This document shows positions 1 to 6,259 of a stretch of DNA of 6,364 nt, in pieces. The stretch's first letter is position 1; each line of letters opens with the position of its first letter. Source of the stretch: Oscillospiraceae bacterium (GTDB taxonomy: Bacteria; Bacillota; Clostridia; Oscillospirales; Ruminococcaceae); NCBI GenBank assembly GCA_029062865.1, contig JAIDPG010000194.1, forward strand, positions 1-6,364. Direction: 5' to 3'. A program made the position numbers and the translations under genes. The notes beneath the pieces are model-generated. The model made no database searches and had not been told where the DNA came from. It saw only the letters and a program-made list of their open reading frames with translations.

Positions 1-443
1 GCGCAAAGCTTTGCCATTCCGTAGCCGTTTTCGGGGAAGGCGGGAGTTTGTGGAGAAATCGGCGCAGAATGTCTGCCGTATTCCGCCTGGGAGCCCGCCC
101 CGACGAACACCTCACAACCCAAGTCCGCGCAGATCTCAGCGGCTTTTACGGCGTCTCGTATATTTTCGATTTGAGAGCCCATATCATTGCGGGCGCTTGA
201 TGATGTCGCCCTCCACGCAAAATGGAAGAACATTTCGCATTTTTCTTCGATAAGCCCCGGGAGCTTGTCCATATCACCAAGCTCACATTCTATGAGCTTA
301 ACGCGCTCGTCTTTGGGGATATTCGCGGCTCGTCTTGAATTCGGGCGGACGACCGCGTAGATCTTGAAATCCTTTTGCAGCAGCAAGCGAATGAGCGCCA
401 GTCCCAACATTCCCGTTGCTCCCGTAATTACAGCGTTACGCAT
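1..443 (-). CDS. NAD(P)-dependent SDR epimerase/reductase, N-terminal part (partial); candidate final CDP-dideoxyhexose reductase
   Basis: The frame opens at an ATG at 443-441 and stays open to the window edge, giving 147 full codons of a protein probably about 300 long. MRNAVITGATGMLG carries the Rossmann G-x-x-G-x-x-G (Gly8, Gly11, Gly14). VVRPNSRR (31-38) ends the second strand, where basic residues often signal NADP preference. FFHFAW (72-77) corresponds to the family's H-x-A region. FVGAGSQAEYG (113-123) supplies Ser118, and YGMAK (141-145) the Tyr141/Lys145 catalytic pair. The whole active site is therefore visible and intact. Position, 12 bases after rfbH, suggests it acts on CDP-4-keto-3,6-dideoxyglucose, as RfbJ (abequose), RfbS/Prt (paratose), AscF or a 2- or 5-epimerase would. 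Sequence similarity by eye to these is only at the level of the superfamily, so the product is open. The SDR fold is certain; the specific step is inferred from context. Confidence 0.82.
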   Translation of the reverse strand, partial: MRNAVITGATGMLGLALIRLLLQKDFKIYAVVRPNSRRAANIPKDERVKLIECELGDMDKLPGLIEEKCEMFFHFAWRATSSSARNDMGSQIENIRDAVKAAEICADLGCEVFVGAGSQAEYGRHSAPISPQTPAFPENGYGMAKLC

Positions 444-449
444 TTTATG

Positions 450-455
450 CCCCTT
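450..455 (-). promoter_or_regulatory. Ribosome binding site of the downstream SDR gene
   Basis: AAGGGG on the coding strand lies six bases before the ATG at 443 and starts directly after the rfbH stop codon (458-456). It fixes the start of the truncated SDR gene. Confidence 0.7.
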
Positions 456-1793
456 TCAGCCGCTCAGCGCCTTTATAACCGTTTCTGCCATATAATCGAT
501 CATCTCATCGGTCATACCGGGATAAACTCCGAGCCAGAATGTGTTGTTCATTATAAAATCGGTGTTTTCCAAGCCGCCCGCGACGCGGTATTGCTCCGTG
601 CCGCGTATGCTGTCAAAGCACGGATGGCGTATCAGATTTCCGCTGAAAAGCAGCCGCGTCTGGATGTTGCGCTCCTCGAGGAATTTTGTTACCGTGTTCC
701 TTTCGATCCCACATTCGGGCTTTATCGTGATCAGGAACCCGAACCACGAGGGCTTGCTGTTTTCCGCCGCCGCAGGCAGAATTATCTTGTCGCTCACACA
801 TTCCAAAGCCGCGCGAAGCCTTTTGTGATTGCGCCGGCGGCTCTCGATAAATCCCGGGAGCTTTTTTAGCTGCTCGCAGCCAATAGCCGCCTGCATATCC
901 GTCACCTTAAGATTGTACCCGAGGTGACTGTAAACATATTTGTGATCGTACCCGTTCGGCAGCTCGCCGAAGTTTCCGTCAAATCTTTTCCCGCAGAAAT
1001 TATCCCTGCCGGGCGGGCATACGCAGTCTCTCCCCCAATCGCGCATTGAAAGCAGGATCCTCGCGAGTGTCGGGCTGCTTGTGTAAACGCAGCCGCCCTC
1101 TCCCATTGTCATATGATGCGGGGGATAGAAGCTGCTTGTTCCGATGTCGCCCCAGGCGCCCGTGTATCTCGTCTCGCCGTCTATTGTATACACGGAGCCC
1201 AGCGCGTCGCAGTTGTCCTCAATCAGCCAAAGCCCGTGCTTGTCGCAGAATTCCCTTACGGCTTTAATATCAAACGGATTTCCCAGCGTATGCGCGGCTA
1301 TTACCGCCTTTGTCTTATCGGACAAGGCTTCCTCAAGCTTTGAAACGTCGATGTTATATTGAGGCAATGTAACGTCAACAAAAACAGGCACGGCACCGTA
1401 TTGAAGAATGGGCGTAACCGTTGTGGGAAAGCCGCACGCGGGAGTGATAACCTCGTCTCCGCGCTTTATTTGGCGCTTGCCGAGCTCCGCCGCGGTGAGT
1501 GCCGAAAAAGCCAGCAAATTCGCCGAGGAGCCGCTGTTTACAAGATACGCGTGTTTAGCTCCGACAAACGCGGCAAAATCTTTTTCAAAGCCTTCCGCAA
1601 ATCTCCCCGCGGTCAGCCAGAAATCCAGCATTGCGTCGGCAAGGGCGAGCATTTCGCGCTCGTCGTAAACTCTCGCCGCGTAGGGAATGCGCTTGCCGGG
1701 CTCAAACTCGCCGCTGTCTGCTTTAAAATCGCGATAATATTGTGCGACAAGCTTCTTGATCTCCGCTCTCGCTTCGGCTTCTTGTTTTTTCAT
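456..1793 (-). CDS. rfbH: CDP-4-keto-6-deoxy-D-glucose-3-dehydrase (E1), PMP/[2Fe-2S] C-3 dehydratase
   Basis: This enzyme removes the C-3 hydroxyl of CDP-4-keto-6-deoxyglucose, using pyridoxamine phosphate and a [2Fe-2S] cluster, to give the glucoseen intermediate that is then reduced. The 445 residues have the fold of sugar aminotransferases (DegT/DnrJ/EryC1 family). The proof of E1 identity is SFYPPHHMTMGEGG (221-234), where His226 stands at the place of the aminotransferase PLP lysine. IEDNCDALGS (191-200) supplies the pyridine-binding Asp193. Four cysteines, Cys195, Cys257, Cys259 and Cys267 (DCVCPPGRDNFC), form a C-X61-C-X-C-X7-C cluster motif. I recall about X57 for the first spacing in the Yersinia enzyme; a slightly longer loop near 202-211 may explain the difference. 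The usual partner reductase (E3: AscD, DdhD, RfbI) is not in the window. The start is fixed by GGAGG and the ATGA overlap with rfbG. Confidence 0.96.
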   Translation of the reverse strand: MKKQEAEARAEIKKLVAQYYRDFKADSGEFEPGKRIPYAARVYDEREMLALADAMLDFWLTAGRFAEGFEKDFAAFVGAKHAYLVNSGSSANLLAFSALTAAELGKRQIKRGDEVITPACGFPTTVTPILQYGAVPVFVDVTLPQYNIDVSKLEEALSDKTKAVIAAHTLGNPFDIKAVREFCDKHGLWLIEDNCDALGSVYTIDGETRYTGAWGDIGTSSFYPPHHMTMGEGGCVYTSSPTLARILLSMRDWGRDCVCPPGRDNFCGKRFDGNFGELPNGYDHKYVYSHLGYNLKVTDMQAAIGCEQLKKLPGFIESRRRNHKRLRAALECVSDKIILPAAAENSKPSWFGFLITIKPECGIERNTVTKFLEERNIQTRLLFSGNLIRHPCFDSIRGTEQYRVAGGLENTDFIMNNTFWLGVYPGMTDEMIDYMAETVIKALSG

Positions 1794-2851
1794 TTTGTCA
1801 TATCCTCCATATATTCGGAGATTTCGGTGTTCATTTCGCTTGCCGCGTCGCCGCCGTTCAGTTGCGTTTTTGTAAATCTGCAAACCATTTCCACTGCTTT
1901 ATCTATGCTCCACACGGGAGAAATCCCGAACGTTTTTTTGATTCTTGAGCAGTCGAGCTTCAAAAAGCCGGCTTCGTGCGGCGAGCCGCTCTCGCTGAGG
2001 TTTTCCCACGCTATTCCGCCCCAATGCTTGCAAAACAGATCGGCAAGCGTTCCGGCGGAAACGCAGCCGTCGTCCTGCGGACCTATGTTATAGCTCCCGG
2101 AAAGAGAAGCGTCTTCAAACTGCCTCCGTGCTATCACAGCGTAGGCGAATATCGGCTCGAGCACGTGCTGAAACGGACGCACGGAATACGGATTGCGAAT
2201 TCCAATGCTCCTGCCGTTTACAGCAGCCCTTATGCAGTCGGGGATTATCCTGTCCTTAGCGAAATCACCGCCGCCGATAACGTTTCCGGCGCGTGCCGTT
2301 GAAATCCCGATATTGCTTAAAAAGCACCGTTTGTAGGTTTCGGTGACAAGCTCCGAGCAGGATTTTGAGTTAGAATACGGATCATAGCCGTTCAGCTCCT
2401 CGTTCTCACGATATCCCCATTCCCATTCCCGGTTGAAGTAAACCTTGTCTGTTGTAACATTAAGGAACGATTTAACGCTTTCGCTTTGACGAACGCAGTC
2501 TAAAACATTCACCGTGCCCATAACATTGGTTTCGTATGTATAAGCCGGGTTTTTGTAGCTTTCGCGCACAAGCGGCTGGGCGGCGAGGTGAAAAACGATT
2601 TCCGGGCGCGTTTCGCAAAATACCGAAAGGAGCTTTTCGCGGTCGCGTATGTCGCCGATCACCGAGTTCATTCTGTCGCCGATATGCGCCTCAGCAAACA
2701 GGGAAGGGGATTCGGGCTTGAGGGCGTAGCCCGTAACCTCCGCTCCCGCGCCCGCAAGCAGGCAGCAAAGCCAGCTTCCCTTAAAGCCCGTGTGACCCGT
2801 CACTAAAACTCGTTTTCCGCTGTAAAACCTCAAGTCATCCCGAATGTTCAA
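1790..2851 (-). CDS. rfbG: CDP-glucose 4,6-dehydratase
   Basis: This NAD-dependent extended SDR converts CDP-glucose to CDP-4-keto-6-deoxyglucose (EC 4.2.1.45). From the TTG start it is 353 residues, the normal family length (about 357). VLVTGHTGFKGSWL carries the G-x-x-G-x-x-G NAD site (about 19-25), with HLAAQPLVRES near 88-98. The catalytic set is TTDKVY (133-138) and YSNSK (Tyr159/Lys163). RPFQHVLEP (225-233) and HEAGFLKLDCSR (about 292-303) are signatures of this enzyme rather than of dTDP-glucose dehydratases. Starting at the ATG at 2866 would add five residues; the TTG is preferred because of its well-placed GGAGG and a 4-base overlap with rfbF. The 3' end overlaps rfbH by four bases (ATGA), and the rfbH ribosome binding site lies inside this gene. 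Both overlaps imply coupled, near-stoichiometric translation. Function is secure; the exact start is less so. Confidence 0.95.
   Translation of the reverse strand: MNIRDDLRFYSGKRVLVTGHTGFKGSWLCCLLAGAGAEVTGYALKPESPSLFAEAHIGDRMNSVIGDIRDREKLLSVFCETRPEIVFHLAAQPLVRESYKNPAYTYETNVMGTVNVLDCVRQSESVKSFLNVTTDKVYFNREWEWGYRENEELNGYDPYSNSKSCSELVTETYKRCFLSNIGISTARAGNVIGGGDFAKDRIIPDCIRAAVNGRSIGIRNPYSVRPFQHVLEPIFAYAVIARRQFEDASLSGSYNIGPQDDGCVSAGTLADLFCKHWGGIAWENLSESGSPHEAGFLKLDCSRIKKTFGISPVWSIDKAVEMVCRFTKTQLNGGDAASEMNTEISEYMEDMTK
1804..1808 (-). promoter_or_regulatory. Ribosome binding site deciding the rfbH start
   Basis: GGAGG on the coding strand sits ten bases before the ATG at 1793 and is embedded in the last codons of rfbG. 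It supports starting at MKKQEAEARAEIKKL. The open frame extends 30 codons further upstream, to a TTG at 1883, but that extension is arginine-rich, overlaps rfbG by over 90 bases and matches nothing in the family. Confidence 0.7.
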
Positions 2852-3636
2852 TTCCAGTCCTCCCATTTCTTCCAGGGCGCATTTCTCGTGAGAAGCATTT
2901 TCTCAAGCATATCCATCTCGCGCTTAGTGTCCATGCATTGCCAGAAGCCCTTGTGCATATACGACATCAGCTGCCCCTCGTTTGCCAGCCGTTCCATCGG
3001 TTCTTTTTCAAATACCGTATCATCACCGTTGATATAATCGAATATCTCGGGATTTAAGACCATATACCCCGCGTTTATCAGCGCACCGTCGCTGCGGCTT
3101 TTCTCGCGGAACGAGCGCACTGCGTTATCTCCGCCGACATCGAGGATCCCTTTCTGCTCATCCAATGTAACCGCCGTAAGCGTCGCGATTTTGCCGTGTG
3201 AGCGGTGGAATTCCACAAGCTTTCGTATATCAACGTCGCAAACGCCGTCGCCGTAAGTCATCAGAAACGGCTCGTCGCCGATATAGGGGCGTACGCGCTT
3301 AATTCTTCCGCCCGTCATCGTATTAAGCCCGGTATCAACGACCGTCACCCGCCAAGGCTCACAGTTCTGCTTATGAATTATCGTCTTCTCGGTGCCGTCG
3401 GTAAAATCGAACGTAACATCGCTGTTGTGAAGAAAATAGTCCGCGAACCACTCTTTTATCATATGCTGCTTATACCCCGCGCAGATGATAAACTCGTTAA
3501 ATCCGTAGTACGAGTATTCCTTCATAATATGCCACAAAATGGGCTTCCCGCCGATTTCTATCATAGGCTTCGGCTTCGCGGAGGATTCCTCCGAGATGCG
3601 CGTGCCATAGCCGCCCGCCAACAATACAGCTTTCAT
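2848..3636 (-). CDS. rfbF: Glucose-1-phosphate cytidylyltransferase
   Basis: This enzyme makes CDP-glucose from CTP and glucose-1-phosphate (EC 2.7.7.33), the entry step to CDP-3,6-dideoxyhexoses, in the cytoplasm. The 262 residues match the family's usual length of about 257. The N-terminus holds the sugar-nucleotidyltransferase signature LAGGYGTRISEES (6-18), then KPKPMIEIGGKPILWHIMK (21-39). Further diagnostic blocks are VDTGLNTMTGGRIKRV (100-115), the metal-binding YGDGVCDVD (128-136), INAGYMVLNPEIFDYI (187-202) and HKGFWQCMDTKRE (228-240). The combination of SEES, MTGGR and FW..MDT separates RfbF from the glucose-1-phosphate thymidylyl- and uridylyltransferases. The start is the only sensible ATG before the signature. 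Its stop codon overlaps the rfbG start by four bases. It is the first of three consecutive genes of one pathway, in the same order as Salmonella rfbF-rfbG-rfbH and Yersinia ddhA-ddhB-ddhC. Confidence 0.96.
   Translation of the reverse strand: MKAVLLAGGYGTRISEESSAKPKPMIEIGGKPILWHIMKEYSYYGFNEFIICAGYKQHMIKEWFADYFLHNSDVTFDFTDGTEKTIIHKQNCEPWRVTVVDTGLNTMTGGRIKRVRPYIGDEPFLMTYGDGVCDVDIRKLVEFHRSHGKIATLTAVTLDEQKGILDVGGDNAVRSFREKSRSDGALINAGYMVLNPEIFDYINGDDTVFEKEPMERLANEGQLMSYMHKGFWQCMDTKREMDMLEKMLLTRNAPWKKWEDWN
2859..2863 (-). promoter_or_regulatory. Ribosome binding site supporting a TTG start for rfbG
   Basis: The coding strand reads GGAGG, seven bases before a TTG at 2851-2849, an ideal spacing. The alternative in-frame ATG at 2866-2864 contributes its own G to the run next to this site. 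Upstream of that ATG there is only a GGAAG, two bases away, which is too close to work well. The TTG also yields a 4-base overlap (TTGA) with the rfbF stop, the same architecture as the ATGA overlap at the next junction. Confidence 0.65.
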
Positions 3637-3671
3637 ATTACAGCCCCATTCCTTTGTACTGGTTTTTGCAA
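3637..3671 (-). other. 35-base gap before rfbF with a weak ribosome binding site
   Basis: This is the longest intergenic gap in the window, separating the membrane-protein/glycosyltransferase block from the CDP-sugar block. The coding strand has AAAGGA 13 bases, and GGGG 7 bases, before the rfbF ATG. Neither is as good as the sites of the neighbouring genes. I see no hairpin with a T run and no convincing -35/-10 pair, so I read it as an operon-internal spacer. Confidence 0.5.
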
Positions 3672-5252
3672 TTATTTTTTGGAAATGAACTTATAAAAAT
3701 TCGATTCCGTGTAATCCCTTGCGATAAAATTGTTTTTTATCTCGATCTCGTCCATAGATTCCGTTTCTTCAAGGTCGTGAGGCGTTTGAAAATTTGTGAC
3801 TGTGTATCGTATCTCACGGTAAAACTCAAAGGCGGGAGTTATCGCCCCCAGAAGAAATATTATCGATGAAACGAAAAACAATGTTTTCTTTTTTACAAGC
3901 TCCTCAATCCCGCGGATCTCGCCCTTTGCCGGAACACTGTCGGCAAAAGCTTTTATCATTTCAACCGCAAGATAAACAATAAACGGTATCGACACTCTCA
4001 TAGTAAAATCTCCGCCCGAGCCCAAACGGAACAGCGGCAACAAAAGCAGTATGAAGAGAGCCCCTTTAAATTCGGGAGCTGCTTTTTTCTTTTTGCTTTT
4101 CAGGTGAATAAGAATGATTGCCGCATAAACCCCTGCTTCCAGCAAAACAAAAAGTATATACAGCAAAAACTTTGAAATGATATCCGGAACGTCTCCCTCG
4201 GCAAACGGCTTCAGCCAGATTTCGTTTATACGAAAGCCAACCTCTTTTTTTCCTTCCGCGAAATACGCGTCGTTTGCGGCGATCGCGTTTGAAAAATAAT
4301 ACAAATAATATACGGGGAACACCGAAACGCACGCCAGAATATTCTGCGGGGAAAATATGTTTTTCACCGCCGCCGCAAGCTTGCCCTTGCGTATCGCTTT
4401 TACGCCTATCACCGCCGCCTTAATGATGCACAGCAAAACTATCCCGATAAACGGCAGCGGTCCGAATGGCAGCGCGAGCAGTCCGAGAAAAGCAAAAATC
4501 TTAACGCTGCGTTCGTTTATTATGCAAAGCGTGACAAGCCAGATCGCTATGGTTTGATTATAAACCCAGAACAAGCAGGTGGTAAATGAACTGTACTGGA
4601 TTTCTGTCGCCCACCATTCCAGATGACCGTAGCTATACATATAGCCTGTCACGGCGGTTCCGATGACATCAAGTCCGCTGAAGAGGATAAACATAAAAAC
4701 AGCAAGCAGAATACGCGGCTTTTTTCTTGAGAACGTGAGAATTACCACCAGCAGCAGCGAAAGGTAAACGCCTATGCTGCTCCACAGCAGCAAAAAGACA
4801 TTTCCCGCCGCATAGCCCGCCGCCGCCGAGCCCGAGACCGCGTAGAATATTTTGCCTGCCAGCGCGGGCGGCATCCAATGCGCGATGTAATAAGACAGCA
4901 TAGAGCCGTCGGAATACACCACCGGCCAAGGCAATTTTATCAAGTCGCGAAAGATAGCGTTTCTGATCGCGTTGTCGTCGGATTGGTGAAAAAAGCCTCC
5001 ATGCCCCGCGAGAAAGCACCACGCCAAGGCAATCGCGCCGATGATGATCAGCGTTTTTTTGGACACAACGGCATACAGCTTTTCGCCGTCTTGCTTTCGG
5101 GAGCTTTTCCAAAAGAAAAAGCAAGCCGCCGCAAGCAGCACGGAAAACACTGCCGCCCACAATGCCGAAAGCCACCCGATGAAGAAAATAAAAATCGGAA
5201 TAGCCACGTATATTACCGCTGCAGATCGGATGCGGTTATATGAAACTTTCAT
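3672..5252 (-). CDS. Polytopic membrane protein, candidate GT-C-type glycosyltransferase
   Basis: I do not recognise a named family for this 526-residue protein. It has about 10 to 13 hydrophobic segments, clearest near residues 11-48, 67-83, 146-173, 179-203, 222-244, 251-277, 302-320, 359-384, 397-437 and 456-474. The loop after the segment at 67-83 contains FFHQSDDNAIRNAIFRD (87-103), then LPWPVVYSDG. An acidic pair (Asp92-Asp93) in the first long outer loop is the hallmark of GT-C transferases that use polyprenyl-phosphate sugars. A second striking block is RLGSGGDFTMRVSIPF (409-423), just before a late helix. A hydrophilic tail of about 50 residues closes the protein. The ATG at 5252 has GGGAG six bases upstream. 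Following GtrA- and GtrB-like genes, it sits where gtr cassettes carry their type-specific transferase. A polymerase or another O-antigen membrane enzyme is the main alternative. Confidence 0.65.
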   Translation of the reverse strand: MKVSYNRIRSAAVIYVAIPIFIFFIGWLSALWAAVFSVLLAAACFFFWKSSRKQDGEKLYAVVSKKTLIIIGAIALAWCFLAGHGGFFHQSDDNAIRNAIFRDLIKLPWPVVYSDGSMLSYYIAHWMPPALAGKIFYAVSGSAAAGYAAGNVFLLLWSSIGVYLSLLLVVILTFSRKKPRILLAVFMFILFSGLDVIGTAVTGYMYSYGHLEWWATEIQYSSFTTCLFWVYNQTIAIWLVTLCIINERSVKIFAFLGLLALPFGPLPFIGIVLLCIIKAAVIGVKAIRKGKLAAAVKNIFSPQNILACVSVFPVYYLYYFSNAIAANDAYFAEGKKEVGFRINEIWLKPFAEGDVPDIISKFLLYILFVLLEAGVYAAIILIHLKSKKKKAAPEFKGALFILLLLPLFRLGSGGDFTMRVSIPFIVYLAVEMIKAFADSVPAKGEIRGIEELVKKKTLFFVSSIIFLLGAITPAFEFYREIRYTVTNFQTPHDLEETESMDEIEIKNNFIARDYTESNFYKFISKK

Positions 5253-5271
5253 ACTGCACTCCCAGGGAAAA

Positions 5272-6243
5272 TTATTTCTTTGAATCGCTCGATTCGTCGT
5301 TTTCCTCCTCGTCGAAATTTATTCGCCGTTCCTCGATGACGAGTGGTCGGTTCATGACCCTTTGATTGATGCTCATTATGTATTCTCCAAGCAAGCCGAT
5401 AAACACAAGCTGAATTCCTCCGAGAAGAAACACTCCTATAAGTGTGGGAGCGTTGCCGACCGCGAAATCGTTCCAATTAACAAGCTTCATCACAAGGTAC
5501 ACCAACGCGATTATCACGCTTATCATAGCGATGACGAAGCCCGAAATTGTGCATATTCTCATTCCGACCTTTGTGTAAGCCGTAAAGCTGAGCATAGCCG
5601 CGTCGTAAAGCGTGTAGAAGTTGTTATGAGTTTTGCCGGCGCGTCTTTTCTGCTGCTCATAAATAATATCGCGCCGCTTAAAGCCCAGCTCCGCTACTAT
5701 ACCTCTCAAAAACGGCGTCGGGTCGTTCAGCTCGCGAAGAACATTGACAAACGCCCTGTCGTAAAGCCCCGTGCCGGTGAAGTGCTCGATTTGCTCGACA
5801 TCGGAGAGCTTTCTTATCAGCTTATAGTAGCACGTTCTCATCAGCCGCATTATCGGGTTTTCTCTGCTTTTTGCCTTAATGGCGCAAACTATTTTGCAGC
5901 CGTCTTCCCATTCGCGTACAAGCCGCGGGATAAGCTCCACGGGGTCTTGAAAATCCGCGCACATTGATATGGTGCAGTCTCCGGTGGTCTGTAAAATGCC
6001 ATAATAAGGCGAGTTGTTCTGCCCGAAATTTCTCGCGTTGAAGATAGCCTTTATCTTCTTGTTGTTTTCACATAAGCCGATAAGCTTGGCGCGGGTGTTG
6101 TCGGTTGAGTTGTTATCGATAAAAATAATCTCGTAATCGTATTGTTTGAGATACAACGTAAATTGCTCGATTATCGCTTCACTGAGAGGAACAACGTTTT
6201 CCTCCTCGTTATAGCACGGAATAAGCACGGAAATTCTTTTCAT
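5272..6243 (-). CDS. GtrB/DPM1-like polyprenyl-phosphate glycosyltransferase (GT2)
   Basis: This 323-residue protein is predicted to transfer a sugar from a nucleotide donor to undecaprenyl phosphate at the cytoplasmic face. Residues 1 to about 200 form a GT-A fold: LIPCYNEEENV at 7-17, the nucleotide-binding DNNSTDNT at 43-50, and the metal/donor site ADFQDP at 96-101. RAGKTHNNFYTLYDAAM at 201-217 is the conserved stretch just before the membrane in this subfamily. Two hydrophobic helices follow at about 227-254 and 264-291, then RPLVIEERRI and an acidic, hydrophilic tail. Length and layout match GtrB, ArnC and YfdH-type enzymes. The canonical first Asp of the D-A-D motif is Cys95 here, leaving Asp97 and Asp100. 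The partner GtrA-like gene lies immediately upstream and a GT-C-like membrane protein 19 bases downstream. The family is secure, but the sugar is unknown: glucose would be the classical gtr substrate, and a CDP- or UDP-sugar is equally open. Confidence 0.88.
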   Translation of the reverse strand: MKRISVLIPCYNEEENVVPLSEAIIEQFTLYLKQYDYEIIFIDNNSTDNTRAKLIGLCENNKKIKAIFNARNFGQNNSPYYGILQTTGDCTISMCADFQDPVELIPRLVREWEDGCKIVCAIKAKSRENPIMRLMRTCYYKLIRKLSDVEQIEHFTGTGLYDRAFVNVLRELNDPTPFLRGIVAELGFKRRDIIYEQQKRRAGKTHNNFYTLYDAAMLSFTAYTKVGMRICTISGFVIAMISVIIALVYLVMKLVNWNDFAVGNAPTLIGVFLLGGIQLVFIGLLGEYIMSINQRVMNRPLVIEERRINFDEEENDESSDSKK

Positions 6244-6252
6244 AAAGAAATG

Positions 6253-6259
6253 CTCCTTT
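6253..6259 (-). promoter_or_regulatory. Ribosome binding site deciding the GtrB-like start
   Basis: The coding strand reads AAAGGAG, nine bases before the ATG at 6243. It overlaps the TAA of the GtrA-like gene. This site supports starting at MKRISVLIPCYNEEE rather than at the in-frame TTG at 6276. That longer start would add 11 charged residues that fit no family member I know, and would run back into the GtrA-like gene. Confidence 0.75.

Noticed and set aside
375..869. A 164-codon open frame on the plus strand spanning the SDR/rfbH junction
   Set aside because: It is antisense to the rfbH 3' end and to the SDR start, with no plausible ribosome binding site or recognisable domain.
1794..1883. 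N-terminal extension of rfbH to an upstream TTG
   Set aside because: The added 30 residues are arginine-rich, lie wholly over the rfbG 3' end and are absent from the family. GGAGG and the ATGA overlap point to 1793.
1359..2093. A 244-codon open frame on the plus strand
   Set aside because: It lies antisense across the rfbH/rfbG junction, its translation resembles no protein family, and both genes beneath it have full signature motifs. It is a by-product of their codon use.
3638..3649. A tiny ATG-GGG-CTG-TAA reading frame just before the rfbF start, considered as a leader peptide
   Set aside because: The only purine-rich site (AAAGGA) directly abuts its ATG, leaving no spacing, and three codons carry no regulatory logic. 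It is most likely chance.
3205..3696. A 163-codon open frame on the plus strand opposite rfbF
   Set aside because: It is a shadow of rfbF, with a composition typical of antisense reading and no family features.
4669..5175. A 168-codon open frame on the minus strand within the membrane-protein gene
   Set aside because: It is an out-of-frame reading of the 526-residue membrane protein, rich in Arg and Gly, with no start signal of its own.
5362..5967. A 201-codon open frame on the plus strand opposite the GtrB-like gene
   Set aside because: It is antisense to a gene with complete GT2 motifs and has no domain of its own.
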